Shown: positions 53,152-62,512, counted from the first letter of the stretch. The stretch is 64,000 nt of DNA from Ferruginibacter sp050611725 (GCF_050611725.1 NZ_JBODJB010000001.1:1550001-1614000), one strand, 5' to 3'. The notes: generated from the letters alone by a model not told the origin. Translations and numbers: made by a program.

Positions 53152-53751
53152 TCACTGTCTAATGATGTTGAGTATTTCGTCATTATCAAGCATTTTTTTT
53201 AATTCGGTTTTTGAAAACCCGTAAATATCTTCCGAATAACTCTTTTCTCTTAGTTGATCTAACTTGCTCACTTTATTTATCTGATAATTGTTTACCTGAA
53301 CAAAGACAGAGTCTTTCTGAACTTCGTGGACTTTATACAATGTGTATTCGAGAGCTTTTATTTTGACCTCAAAAATATCTCCTTTCTTTGGTGCAAGTAT
53401 AAGTTTATTGTTCTTTTCATCTTTCTCTTTCTCACTGATAATACCGACTGTTATTAAAAATGCTACTAAAGCAAGTCCGGAAAACATCCATTTAGGTGTT
53501 TGGGTTTGTGCTTTCAAGTTTTCATAAGTTGTAACTAGGTGAGGAGGCATTTCCTTAAGCTTGAGCATCTGCTTACAATGATCACATTGACTAACACCTG
53601 TTTTGCCCATCGGAAAAAAAGGGATCCAGAAAACATGGGCATACTTTTGAAGCACATACATGTCAATACTGTTCTGTGTTCCGCAATGAGGGCATTTGTC
53701 TATGATGTGCTCTTTTAAAAGTTCTTTGCTTTTACTTCCGTAGACGATCAT
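53152..53751 (-). CDS. zinc-ribbon membrane protein
   Basis: The 199-residue protein has an N-terminal zinc ribbon with CPHC (20-23) and CDHC (56-59), one transmembrane helix (about 89-105: MFSGLALVAFLITVGII), and a C-terminal charged domain. The plan matches zinc-ribbon/DUF-type small membrane proteins common in Bacteroidota. Function unknown. It could be a membrane-anchored metal or redox sensor, which is inference. Confidence 0.78.
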   Translation of the reverse strand: MIVYGSKSKELLKEHIIDKCPHCGTQNSIDMYVLQKYAHVFWIPFFPMGKTGVSQCDHCKQMLKLKEMPPHLVTTYENLKAQTQTPKWMFSGLALVAFLITVGIISEKEKDEKNNKLILAPKKGDIFEVKIKALEYTLYKVHEVQKDSVFVQVNNYQINKVSKLDQLREKSYSEDIYGFSKTELKKMLDNDEILNIIRQ

Positions 53752-53828
53752 GTTGGTTTATTTTTTCAAATATAAAGATCATTTCTTTGAGATGGTATTG
53801 TGGTAGAATGCTTGAGCAACGCTAAGGT

Positions 53829-53863
53829 AAAAAAGTGGCCCGTAATTTACGAGCCACTTTTTT
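53829..53863. terminator. bidirectional terminator of dnaJ and the region downstream
   Basis: 11-bp arms AAAAAAGTGGC and GCCACTTTTTT around a loop that itself holds a CGTAA-t-TTACG hairpin. It lies 22 bp beyond the dnaJ stop codon. Confidence 0.88.
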
Positions 53864-53884
53864 ATACAATAAACCATTCAATAA

Positions 53885-55051
53885 TTAATTAAACATCTCC
53901 CTCACTTTATCAAAGAAGGATTTATCTCCCTTCTCAGGTTTGGGTTGAAAGTTTTGACTGCTTTGCATTTTTTCGAGCATTGCTTTTTCTTCGGCAGTAA
54001 CATGTTGAGGTGTCCATACATTAACATGTATCAACTGATCGCCTTTTTCATAACTGTTCACCGAAGGGAAGCCCTTGCCTTTTAATCTGAATATCTTACC
54101 GCTTTGTGTACCTGCCGGTATTTTAATTTTTGCCTTTCCGTCAATGGTCGGTACTTCTACCTGTGTGCCGAATACTGCATCAGGAATAGACAAGTGTAAT
54201 TCATAAGCTACATTTAAACCATCTCTTTGTAATTCTGCATGTGCTTCTTCTTCTATCAATACAATAAGGTCACCGTTAGCACCGCCACGTTCGCCGGCAT
54301 TACCCTTGCCATTCATGCTCAGTTGCATACCTTCCTGCACACCTGCCGGTATTTCAATGGTTACTGTTTCTTCGCCATACACACGGCCATCGCCTTTACA
54401 AGCTGTACACTTATTAGTTATCGTACTACCTTCACCGTTACAGGTAGGGCAGGTAGTTACAGTTTGCATTTGTCCGAGAAAAGTATTTTGTACTCGTCTT
54501 ACTTGCCCACTACCACCACAAGTACCACAGGTTTGTGTACTGTTCTTATCTTTTGCACCGCTGCCTGTACAAGTTGTACAGGTAACATATTTTTTAACTT
54601 TTACTGTTTTGGTGGCCCCCTTTGCCATCTCTTCAAAATTCAATTTTATTTTGATGCGTAGGTTGCTGCCTCTAACACCACGGCTACGGCTACCCGAAGA
54701 ACGTCTGCCGCCACCACCAAAGAAACTTCCAAACGGGCTATCATCTCCAAACACATCTCCAAACTGACTGAAAATATCATCCATATTCATGCCGCCACCG
54801 CTGAAACCACCGCCACCGCCACGTGCTGAACCAAATGCCTGATGACCGAAACGATCATACTGTGCTCTCTTATCGGCATCGCTTAATATTTCGTAGGCTT
54901 CTGCGGCTTCCTTGAATTTTTCTTCAGATGCTTTATCTCCCGGATTACGGTCGGGGTGATGCTGCATAGCTACTTTACGGTACGCCTTTTTTATCTCATC
55001 CTGCGATGAAGATTTAGATACTCCTAATATTTCGTAAAAATCTTTTTTCAT
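53885..55051 (-). CDS. dnaJ: chaperone protein DnaJ
   Basis: The 388-residue protein has a J-domain with HPD (QHHPDRNPG), a Gly/Phe-rich linker with long Gly runs, four zinc-binding CxxCxGxG repeats (CTTCTGSG, CGTCGGSG, CPTCNGEG, CTACKGDG) and two C-terminal substrate-binding domains. DnaJ stimulates the ATPase of DnaK and delivers unfolded clients. Downstream of grpE on the same strand, separated by a repeat element; dnaK is not in the window. Confidence 0.98.
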   Translation of the reverse strand: MKKDFYEILGVSKSSSQDEIKKAYRKVAMQHHPDRNPGDKASEEKFKEAAEAYEILSDADKRAQYDRFGHQAFGSARGGGGGFSGGGMNMDDIFSQFGDVFGDDSPFGSFFGGGGRRSSGSRSRGVRGSNLRIKIKLNFEEMAKGATKTVKVKKYVTCTTCTGSGAKDKNSTQTCGTCGGSGQVRRVQNTFLGQMQTVTTCPTCNGEGSTITNKCTACKGDGRVYGEETVTIEIPAGVQEGMQLSMNGKGNAGERGGANGDLIVLIEEEAHAELQRDGLNVAYELHLSIPDAVFGTQVEVPTIDGKAKIKIPAGTQSGKIFRLKGKGFPSVNSYEKGDQLIHVNVWTPQHVTAEEKAMLEKMQSSQNFQPKPEKGDKSFFDKVREMFN

Positions 55052-55058
55052 TATTTTA

Positions 55059-55150
55059 ATTTGGAGATTTGAAGATTTGGAAATTTGGAGATGTGAACAG
55101 TACTTTTAATTATCCGTTGCTTTCATCTTCAAATTTTCAAATTTCCAAAT
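55059..55150. repeat. intergenic 8-bp-period inverted element between dnaJ and grpE
   Basis: The left arm is ATTTGGAG, ATTTGAAG, ATTTGGAA, ATTTGGAG, ATGTGAAC (55059-55098). After a 28-bp spacer the right arm is CTTCAAAT, TTTCAAAT, TTCCAAAT (55127-55150), the reverse complement of the same unit. The arms could form a long hairpin in the mRNA. Confidence 0.8.
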
Positions 55151-55160
55151 TGACTAATTG

Positions 55161-55712
55161 TTATTTTCCCACCACCACTTTTGCAAAACGAATTAATTTA
55201 TCATTCAGATAATAACCTTTCACAACTTCATCTACCACCTTATCTTTCAATGCTTCAGTTGGTGCAGGTATTTCTGTAATGGCTTCATGTTTCTCTACAT
55301 CAAAATCTGTATTGATGCTTTCCATTGCTTTCAAGCCTTTATTCTGAAGTGTAGTTCTAAGCTTGCCAAATACCAGTTGGATACCTTCTTTTATTTGAGC
55401 AATGTCTTCTGTAGTTTGAATTTGTTTTTCGGCTCGGTCGCAATCATCTAATACATCCAATAATGAAGTGATTACTTCTTTACCTGCTGTCTGAAACAAT
55501 TCAGCTCTTTCTTTAGCACTGCGACGTTTGAAATTGTCGAACTCGGCAAAAAGGCGAACGTATTTGTCTTTCTGCTCGTCTAATTCTTTTTGGATCTTAT
55601 CTACGCCGTTATCCGGTTCTTCGGGGTTACTTAAATGGGTATTTCCCGGAACATCAGAATCTGCGTTAATATTCATTTCTTCTTTTTCTACAAGTGTTTC
55701 CTTTTCTTCCAT
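55161..55712 (-). CDS. grpE: nucleotide exchange factor GrpE
   Basis: The 183-residue protein has an acidic disordered N-terminus (about 1-40), a long helix/coiled coil (ELDEQKDKYVRLFAEFDNFKRRSAKE), and the C-terminal beta domain 'DFDVEKHEAITEIPAPTEALKDKVVDEVVKGYYLNDKLIRFAKVVVGK'. GrpE releases ADP from DnaK. It is followed by dnaJ after a repeat-containing gap of about 110 bp. Confidence 0.97.
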   Translation of the reverse strand: MEEKETLVEKEEMNINADSDVPGNTHLSNPEEPDNGVDKIQKELDEQKDKYVRLFAEFDNFKRRSAKERAELFQTAGKEVITSLLDVLDDCDRAEKQIQTTEDIAQIKEGIQLVFGKLRTTLQNKGLKAMESINTDFDVEKHEAITEIPAPTEALKDKVVDEVVKGYYLNDKLIRFAKVVVGK

Positions 55713-55866
55713 AGTTTAAAAATTGTGTGCAAAGGTAAGATAGTCAAACATTTTGCCAATGCTTGTTTTCGGTCAAATTGACAAAATATTTGATTAATTC
55801 TGACGGACTTGTAAAAGGAATCCGGTAATAAATAAGCTTAATTAATAAAAAGAAGGAAGAAGGGGG

Positions 55867-56208
55867 TTATTTCACCACCTGAAATTTGCCTGATTGCAGG
55901 ATCTTGCCGGTTTTATCACGTAGCTGATAAACATATACGCCACGGTAAAAATCGGTTAAAGGAAGATAAAAGCGTTGAGTAGTGGTTTTGGTCTCATATA
56001 CCTTTTTACCCATGAAATTGTATAACTGAAGAGAGAGGTTTTTATCGAAACCACGTTGAAAATCAAAGTTGATGCCGGTGGCCGCAGGGGTAGGATACAC
56101 TTTGATAAGCTTTACAATAGGATCAACATTTGCAGCAGTTCTGGTCTGTGCAAAGGATGTAAAGTTTAGGCTTATTAGTAAAATTGATATGGTTAGTATC
56201 TTTCTCAA
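55867..56208 (-). CDS. minimal T9SS type A sorting-domain protein
   Basis: The 113-residue protein is little more than a signal peptide (MRKILTISILLISLNFTSFAQ) and a T9SS type A C-terminal domain: IKVYPTPAATGINFDFQRG, LSLQLYNFMGKKVYE, and the end GVYVYQLRDKTGKILQSGKFQVVK. About 20 residues of linker separate the two. There is no cargo. It might itself be a surface peptide, a decoy or regulator of the sorting machinery, or a remnant. It is downstream of grpE on the same strand. Confidence 0.88.
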   Translation of the reverse strand: MRKILTISILLISLNFTSFAQTRTAANVDPIVKLIKVYPTPAATGINFDFQRGFDKNLSLQLYNFMGKKVYETKTTTQRFYLPLTDFYRGVYVYQLRDKTGKILQSGKFQVVK

Positions 56209-56271
56209 CGAAGTAAAGTTAATGGTTTCTTTATGAAATAAAAAAATATCAGCCCTGTTTTATGACTAAAA

Positions 56272-56308
56272 AGATAGAAAATCCCCTGTTTTTAGGGGAT
56301 TTTCTATC
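56272..56308 (-). terminator. terminator of the large T9SS type A gene
   Basis: Arms of 15 bp around AAAATCCCC and GGGGATTTT with one bulge lie 8 bp beyond the stop codon. The minus strand leaves a T-rich tract. Confidence 0.75.
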
Positions 56309-56315
56309 GAAAATG

Positions 56316-59300
56316 CTATTGTTTAACAAATTGTAAGTGTTGAGCTTTACCCCCGTTTACCAAAACAAGGTTGTAAGTGCCTTTAGGTAAACCGGTTGCA
56401 TTGATGGTGGTTTGAACCGCATCTCTGGTCACTTGCTGTTCGCTGATCTTTCTTCCGTCAATACTATATATCTCTAATTTAGCACCAACGGTGGCTTTGC
56501 TATGAGATACATAAAGATTATTTGCCACCGGATTAGGGAATACTGTTAGTCCCGTTTTAACCTTATTATTAACCGCAATAATATTGCTGTAAGTATATCT
56601 GCCATCTCTGTCAACTATTTTCAAACGATAGTAGCTAACAGCTGAAGTTTGAGCCGCGTCTGTTACGGAATAATTATTATTCAACAAATTAGTTGCCATT
56701 GTTACTGCGTTGGTACTGCTGAAATTTTTACCATCTGTACTTCTTTCAACAATGTATTTAGCAACATTCAGTTCATTGTTAGCTGACCAGTATAGTTTCG
56801 TTTGTCCGTCAACGCTAGTTGCGCTGAATGAAATAAGATTTACCGGAGTAGTACCGGCAGGTCTCAATCCGAAAGTAAATGGACTAAATGAACTCAATAA
56901 TTGAGAATTCACAACGCCGCTTGTAGCACCGCCGGAAATTGCCGTTCCATTTGCAGCAGTAGCATCTACCCAGTTGCCTGCAACTAAATGAGCCACTACA
57001 ATTTCCTGTGAAACATTTGGAACACCTGCATTAGACCAGGTGGTTGTTAATGTATTGTCGAAATTGAAGCCAACAAATGCATCTGTACCGAAATCTTTCT
57101 TTATATCCCAGTATTCACTTGTACCAACTGAGGTTAATGGTAGTGTTGTAGAAGAGGTAGATGCGGCCGATGTATTAAAGTATTCTGCAGTATAGCTGCT
57201 GAGCGTAGCATCTGCTGCTATTATACTTGCCGGATGATACACACCGCCTTTACCAACGGGGAATGTAAATAGAAAAGTTGATGCCGTCTGTTTTGTTATT
57301 GGACCATTTACATGCGATGTATTGCTACCTCCATTTACAATTCCTCCTGGTTCTAAAGTGATCTTTTCTGCAGCTGTATTTGTAATAATTCCATTAGTTA
57401 GATTTAAAGAATCAGCAAGTGAAGTACTCTTGGTCATGGTAAGACCTGCAGCATTATTGATGACTAAGCCACTTGCAACAGCAGGAAGTCCATTACCTGA
57501 AACTTGTGCAGCAGTTCCTTCGTACGCATACGTTCCGGCATTATAGCCCCTAGTAGTTGTTTGTATTGGTCCTGCAGCTGCCGATGTAGTAATACCATCT
57601 GTAGAACCAATTCTCATTTTAGCCATAAATCCTAAATTGAAAGCACCTGCACCTGTTACTGTTTGTAGAGGATTTCTAAAGTCAGCGATCCTTGAAACAT
57701 TTAGAGCACCGCCTGCAGCAACTGTAATTGTAGTTAGATCTCCTGTGCCAGGTGTGTTATCTGCTTTAGTGCCGTTAGGATAAAATTCGCTAACATTTAA
57801 AACACCGGTAGCACCAATATTTAAATTGAATGCTTTGCCCGTTACACCTAAACTCATATATCCGTTTGTATGTCCGCTCCATCCGTTAGCAGTTGCATTG
57901 CCCGGAACCAATCCATCCGTGAATGTTAAAGTGCCATTAACATTAATAGTTTGAGCATTACCGCCATTGGTATGAGAACTTGATACCGGAGTATAGCAAC
58001 TCCATGGTGCAAAAGTTAATGTTTTACCAGCATTGATGGTAAGAATGTTGTTATCTCCTGCAACAGTATAAAAACCTGCTGCATTACCTGCATTACCACT
58101 ACCGTGATAATTCAACGTTACATCTGTGTTTATAGTGATAGTTGTGGCTGCAGTGTTTGTTCTCATTCTTGATAAATTAACTGTTCCGCCACCGGTTACA
58201 GTAACATCTGTTCCAAAAATATCTAAACTGATACCATCAGCATTATTGCCATTCAATAGATTGCCGATGATAGAACCCGGATCAACCTGTACAGTTGTAC
58301 CGTAGATTCTTACATAAACAGGAGCATTAACAAGGTTGTTTGTTTTTAAAGTAGCACCATTGTTTACATAAAGATTTTTTACGCTTCTACCTGAAGTTGC
58401 TTTTGTTACGGTAAATCCGTCGGTAACAAATACGCTTGCAGTTTGTGAGTTAGGGAATTCAGGAGCAGCTACCCAGTTCGTTCCGTCAAATTTATTCCAG
58501 GTTGCAGTAGCATCCCAGTTACCTGTAGCAACTGATTTATAGTCGCCTGCTTCATACACTATATTGTTGCCTGATCCGCTAACTGCAACTCCAATTGCAG
58601 CACCACCGCCTGATATATCTATGTCGCCTGTGTATGTGATTAATGCAGTAGGACTAAAACGAACATAAATTGTTGTAGCACTTAATGCAGCTCCTGTGTA
58701 TGGAACTAAAATGCTTTGTGCAAATCCGCTACCGCTTGATAAGGAAACTTCATAGCCGCTTGGTGCAGGTACAGTTATATTTCCGCTAGTAGGAGACAAA
58801 CCCCCTGCAACAAGTGTAAATGTTTTTTCGGTAGACGTTGTATTGACAAGAATGCTTCCAAAATTTAATGAAGTTGGATTGGTCAATATTGTTGGAGATG
58901 ATGGAGCAGCTGTTGTAAAAGTTTCATCCGAACCATAAGTGGTGCCACTACTACCGGTAGCGTATGCACGAACATGGTATACTGTGCTAAATGTTAAACC
59001 ACTAATCGAACTCGTAATGGCGCCAACGCCGGTTGGGCCATCAGTAGTTTTTGGATCAGCAATGGTTGGGTTTGCACTGGTGCTATAGCAAAATCCGCTC
59101 GAAGTGATTGTACCCGAACCTGCATCGCTAATATTTCCTCCTAAAGTTGCAGATGAAGCTGTAATGGCTGTAGCCACCGGAGTATTTGTTGTTACAGTTG
59201 GTGGAGTGGAAGCAACGGCGGTTGTAATTTCAATATCATCGATAGTTACTTCACTGCTGTTTCTTTGAATTTTTATAAATGCCGGTGCAGATGAACCGTT

Positions 59301-59873
59301 ACCTGTTACTGCATAACTTACCGAGGTCCACCCAATAGTTGAATTAACTGTATAGCCACTTGAGTTTGACCATCCTGTTGCATTGGTTGCAGAGGAGCTC
59401 ATATTGCCAGTAGCTGTAGTAAGATTCGGATTTGTTCCTTCATATACTCTGAAGGCAGCAGTAGTACTTGCTGTTCTAACCCAAAAAGTTACGGAAACAA
59501 CTCCATCACTAATGATCGGACTTATTAAATAAGCAGCGCTAGATCCTCCAAGATGAAATGCCTTGTCACCTGAATTTACAGTATATGTTTTCGAATTTGC
59601 AGCATCCGTAGTAACGGCATAACCACTACTGTAAAGCCAGCTTCCTGTATGCTTTGTTCCAGCATTGGCATACTGAGTAACTACTACTGTTCCATGGGTC
59701 GCATTTCCTCCGGTGCTGGTAGTAACGGCAGACCAGGCGTCTTCTTCAAAACCTTCATTAATGGTTTGAGATTTACCTATACTGGTAAAAAAGAGAAGCA
59801 TTACTGAAATACAAAATGCCCATGTTTTTTGTGAAAGACTTTTTTGTAAATGGCGTGTAAATAATCTTTTCAT
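56316..59873 (-). CDS. large T9SS type A sorted surface protein
   Basis: The 1185-residue exported protein has a long signal peptide (AFCISVMLLFFTSIGKSQ) and an N-terminal MAM/choice-of-anchor-like region (about 20-200). Ig-like or fibronectin-like repeats follow (200-430), then a parallel beta-helix rich in Asn/Thr/Gly (about 430-850: repeats like 'TVTGGGTVNLSRMR', 'LTINAGKTLTF'). The end is a Por-type sorting domain (VFPNPVANNLYVSHSKA ... LEIYSIDGRKISEQQV ... GTYNLVLVNGG). ATG 59873 was chosen; an in-frame start 16 codons upstream lacks a good signal. Probably an adhesin-like surface protein. Confidence 0.9.
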   Translation of the reverse strand: MKRLFTRHLQKSLSQKTWAFCISVMLLFFTSIGKSQTINEGFEEDAWSAVTTSTGGNATHGTVVVTQYANAGTKHTGSWLYSSGYAVTTDAANSKTYTVNSGDKAFHLGGSSAAYLISPIISDGVVSVTFWVRTASTTAAFRVYEGTNPNLTTATGNMSSSATNATGWSNSSGYTVNSTIGWTSVSYAVTGNGSSAPAFIKIQRNSSEVTIDDIEITTAVASTPPTVTTNTPVATAITASSATLGGNISDAGSGTITSSGFCYSTSANPTIADPKTTDGPTGVGAITSSISGLTFSTVYHVRAYATGSSGTTYGSDETFTTAAPSSPTILTNPTSLNFGSILVNTTSTEKTFTLVAGGLSPTSGNITVPAPSGYEVSLSSGSGFAQSILVPYTGAALSATTIYVRFSPTALITYTGDIDISGGGAAIGVAVSGSGNNIVYEAGDYKSVATGNWDATATWNKFDGTNWVAAPEFPNSQTASVFVTDGFTVTKATSGRSVKNLYVNNGATLKTNNLVNAPVYVRIYGTTVQVDPGSIIGNLLNGNNADGISLDIFGTDVTVTGGGTVNLSRMRTNTAATTITINTDVTLNYHGSGNAGNAAGFYTVAGDNNILTINAGKTLTFAPWSCYTPVSSSHTNGGNAQTINVNGTLTFTDGLVPGNATANGWSGHTNGYMSLGVTGKAFNLNIGATGVLNVSEFYPNGTKADNTPGTGDLTTITVAAGGALNVSRIADFRNPLQTVTGAGAFNLGFMAKMRIGSTDGITTSAAAGPIQTTTRGYNAGTYAYEGTAAQVSGNGLPAVASGLVINNAAGLTMTKSTSLADSLNLTNGIITNTAAEKITLEPGGIVNGGSNTSHVNGPITKQTASTFLFTFPVGKGGVYHPASIIAADATLSSYTAEYFNTSAASTSSTTLPLTSVGTSEYWDIKKDFGTDAFVGFNFDNTLTTTWSNAGVPNVSQEIVVAHLVAGNWVDATAANGTAISGGATSGVVNSQLLSSFSPFTFGLRPAGTTPVNLISFSATSVDGQTKLYWSANNELNVAKYIVERSTDGKNFSSTNAVTMATNLLNNNYSVTDAAQTSAVSYYRLKIVDRDGRYTYSNIIAVNNKVKTGLTVFPNPVANNLYVSHSKATVGAKLEIYSIDGRKISEQQVTRDAVQTTINATGLPKGTYNLVLVNGGKAQHLQFVKQ

Positions 59874-59899
59874 GATGATTTTTTTGTGTAGAATTTTTT

Positions 59900-60012
59900 G
59901 CAATCGTTCCGGCTTCTTCAAGCAGTAAACAAATATACATTCTTTGGCAAAAAAATGAGAACGTTTGCATTAACATATTAGGAACATTCAGTTGTTTTTA
60001 CGCAATCGTTCC
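59900..60012. promoter_or_regulatory. three GAACGWTTGC boxes around the T9SS cargo promoter
   Basis: GCAATCGTTCC occurs at 59900-59910 and 60002-60012 (minus strand GGAACGATTGC). AGAACGTTTGC occurs at 59958-59968 on the plus strand. They share GAACGWTTGC with a central CG, like LacI-type operators. The -7 element at 59930-59937 lies between two of them. A further inverted pair, AGGAACATT (59980-59988) and AATGTTCCT (60035-60043), flanks one box. Confidence 0.55.
59930..59937 (-). promoter_or_regulatory. -7 element of the large T9SS type A gene
   Basis: The minus strand reads TATATTTG, a TAnnTTTG match, 56 bp upstream of the ATG. Confidence 0.55.
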
Positions 60013-60061
60013 CGATGAAAAAGTGAATATCTAAAATGTTCCTGACCAAACCGATAGAAAT

Positions 60062-60095
60062 AAAAAAGGTGATAAGCCATCTTACCACCTTTTTA
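60062..60095 (-). terminator. terminator of katG
   Basis: Arms AAAAAGGTG and CACCTTTTT extended by TAAG/CTTA around a small loop lie 18 bp beyond the katG stop. Confidence 0.85.
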
Positions 60096-60113
60096 TAAAA
60101 TTTACTGAAAAAA

Positions 60114-62318
60114 TCAAGCAAGATCAAATCTATCCAGATTCATCACTTTATCCCATGCAGCAACAAAATCTTTTACGAATTTTTCTTTTGAGTCTTCGCA
60201 GGCATATACTTCAGCAATGGCACGAAGTTCGGAGTTAGAACCAAAGATCAGGTCAACACGAGTGCCGGTCCATTTGGTTGCTCCTGTTATACGATCAAAA
60301 CCTTCAAACACTTGCTGAGCATCCGTTGTAGCTTTCCACGTAGTTCCAAGGTCAAGCAGGTTTACAAAGAAATCATTGGTCAATGTTTCAGGATTATTTG
60401 TGAAGACGCCATTTTTTGATTGATCAAAATTTGTATTCAATACTCTTAATCCACCAATAAGTACAGTCAATTCCGGAGCAGTTAATGTGAGCAGTTGTGC
60501 TTTATCGATCAGCATTTCCTCAGCAGGTGCGGCAGCACGAGGTTTAAGGTAATTGCGAAAACCATCTGCATTCGGTTCGAGTACTGCAAAGGATTCTACG
60601 TCGGTTTGATCTTGCGATGCATCAGTACGTCCCGGGGTGAGTGGTACTGTTATATTGTGACCTGCATTTTTTGCTGCCTGTTCAACACCTGCACAACCTG
60701 CCAATACAATAAGGTCAGCTAAAGAAACAGCTTTTTCAGAGGCAATTCCATTGAACTCTTTTTGAATATTTTCCAACACATCTAATACTTTTGATAGCTG
60801 CGATGGATTATTCACTTCCCAGTATTTCTGCGGAGCAAGACGAATACGGGCTCCATTGGCGCCGCCACGTTTATCTGATCCACGGAATGTTGAAGCGGAT
60901 GCCCAGGCAGTTGATACCAGTTGCGATACGGAAAGACCTGAAGCCAATATTTTTGTTTTAAGATCTGCAATGTCTTTTTCATTGATCAATTTATGTGCAA
61001 CAGCCGGGATAGGATCCTGCCAGATCAAAACTTCTGAAGGAACTTCGGCTCCCAGGTAACGAACTATTGGCCCCATGTCGCGGTGTGTTAATTTGTACCA
61101 TGCACGTGCAAAAGCATCGGCAAATTGATCGGGGTTTTCAAAAAATCGTCTTGAAATTTTCTCATATGCAGGGTCAAATCTTAAAGAAAGATCTGTAGTC
61201 AACATAAAAGGTGCATGACGTTTGGATGTATCATGTGCATCGGGCACTAAGCCTGCACCTGCATCACCTTTTGGTTTCCATTGATGTGCACCGGCCGGGC
61301 TCTTTGTCAATTCCCATTCATAACCGAAAAGATTTTCAAAAAAGTTATGACTCCATTTCGTTGGAGTGGTGGTCCATGCACCTTCTAAACCACTGGTAAT
61401 GGTATCGGCACCTTTACCGCTACCAAATGTATTTTTCCAGCCTTGGCTTTGTTCTTCAATACCGGCGGCTGCAGGTTCTTTACCAACATACTGACCAGGG
61501 TTGGCTGCACCATGTGTTTTACCGAAAGTATGACCACCTGCGATCAATGCTACGGTTTCTTCATCATTCATTGCCATACGGCCAAAAGTTTCACGAATAT
61601 CTCTTGCTGCGGCCAGTGGGTCGGGGTTTCCGTTAGGGCCTTCAGGGTTAACGTATATCAACCCCATCTGAACTGCTGCTAAGGGATTTTCCAACTCACG
61701 GTCACCAGTATATCTTTTATCTCCTAACCATTCTTTTTCAGAACCCCAGTAAATATCTTCTTCAGGTTCCCACACATCTTCACGTCCGCCACCAAACCCA
61801 AAAGTTTTGAAGCCCATCGATTCAAGTGCACAGTTACCTGCCAGGATCATCAGATCGGCCCATGAAATTTTCTTGCCATATTTCTTTTTGATTGGCCAAA
61901 GTAGTAAACGTGCTTTATCAAGATTTGCATTATCGGGCCAGCTGTTCAATGGAGCAAAACGTTGTGTGCCTGCACCGGCACCACCACGTCCGTCGTGAAT
62001 TCGGTAAGTACCTGCACTGTGCCATGCCATACGTATGAACAAGGGGCCATAGTGGCCATAATCTGCAGGCCACCATTCTTGTGAGGTGGTCATCAGATCG
62101 AAAATATCTTTTTTTAATGCTGACAGATCAAGACTCTTGAATTCTTTGGCATAGTTAAATGTTTCATCCATCGGATCAGATAATGACGAATTCTGACGAA
62201 GGATATTTAGTTTTAATTGATTCGGCCACCAATCACGATTTCTGGTGCCGCTACCGGCACTTTGCTTTAAAGCTCCGTGGTTAAATGGGCATTTGCCTTG
62301 AGGTGCATTATTTTCCAT
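60114..62318 (-). CDS. katG: catalase-peroxidase KatG
   Basis: The 734-residue haem enzyme has the distal Arg96-x-x-Trp99-His100 (IRMAWHSAGTYRIHDGRGGAG), the MGLIYVNPEGPNG loop carrying the adduct Tyr, and the proximal 'IAGGHTFGKTHGA' His. A C-terminal duplicated non-haem peroxidase domain follows (about 430-734). It detoxifies hydrogen peroxide by catalase and peroxidase activity. Length is normal. Own terminator. The 219-bp upstream gap has a 14-bp palindrome (62420-62433). Confidence 0.97.
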   Translation of the reverse strand: MENNAPQGKCPFNHGALKQSAGSGTRNRDWWPNQLKLNILRQNSSLSDPMDETFNYAKEFKSLDLSALKKDIFDLMTTSQEWWPADYGHYGPLFIRMAWHSAGTYRIHDGRGGAGAGTQRFAPLNSWPDNANLDKARLLLWPIKKKYGKKISWADLMILAGNCALESMGFKTFGFGGGREDVWEPEEDIYWGSEKEWLGDKRYTGDRELENPLAAVQMGLIYVNPEGPNGNPDPLAAARDIRETFGRMAMNDEETVALIAGGHTFGKTHGAANPGQYVGKEPAAAGIEEQSQGWKNTFGSGKGADTITSGLEGAWTTTPTKWSHNFFENLFGYEWELTKSPAGAHQWKPKGDAGAGLVPDAHDTSKRHAPFMLTTDLSLRFDPAYEKISRRFFENPDQFADAFARAWYKLTHRDMGPIVRYLGAEVPSEVLIWQDPIPAVAHKLINEKDIADLKTKILASGLSVSQLVSTAWASASTFRGSDKRGGANGARIRLAPQKYWEVNNPSQLSKVLDVLENIQKEFNGIASEKAVSLADLIVLAGCAGVEQAAKNAGHNITVPLTPGRTDASQDQTDVESFAVLEPNADGFRNYLKPRAAAPAEEMLIDKAQLLTLTAPELTVLIGGLRVLNTNFDQSKNGVFTNNPETLTNDFFVNLLDLGTTWKATTDAQQVFEGFDRITGATKWTGTRVDLIFGSNSELRAIAEVYACEDSKEKFVKDFVAAWDKVMNLDRFDLA

Positions 62319-62419
62319 ACTATAGTTATATTGTTTATTAAATGGTTTTGAATGGTAAAATTATGATAAACTCATCTTTCATTTTTGATAAACGTTTTCG
62401 TTTTAAGGAACATTTTTAG

Positions 62420-62433
62420 TGAACAATTGTTCA
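62420..62433. promoter_or_regulatory. 14-bp palindrome in the katG divergent region
   Basis: TGAACAATTGTTCA is a perfect palindrome between katG and the divergent gene at 62538. It lies 102 bp upstream of the katG start, near where a repressor or activator of either gene could bind. No known binding site is claimed. Confidence 0.4.
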
Positions 62434-62482
62434 ACTTAGCAAAGAGTTTTTAGAATATGGTGTTAAATCTCACATTGTGTTA

Positions 62483-62512
62483 TTTGGGCTGTTGAAAGAA
62501 ATATTATATTTG
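62483..62512 (+). promoter_or_regulatory. promoter of the MORN-like secreted protein gene
   Basis: The -33 TTTG (62483-62486) and -7 TATATTTG (62505-62512) are separated by 18 bp, the same geometry as the S24 repressor promoter. Confidence 0.65.

Noticed and set aside
54306..54767. 153-residue open frame on the plus strand opposite dnaJ
   Set aside because: It mirrors the Gly- and Cys-rich repeats of dnaJ, has no family resemblance, and dnaJ is certain.
55059..55150. CRISPR-like repeat array between dnaJ and grpE
   Set aside because: The units are 8 bp, contiguous and degenerate with no spacers, and no cas genes are present.
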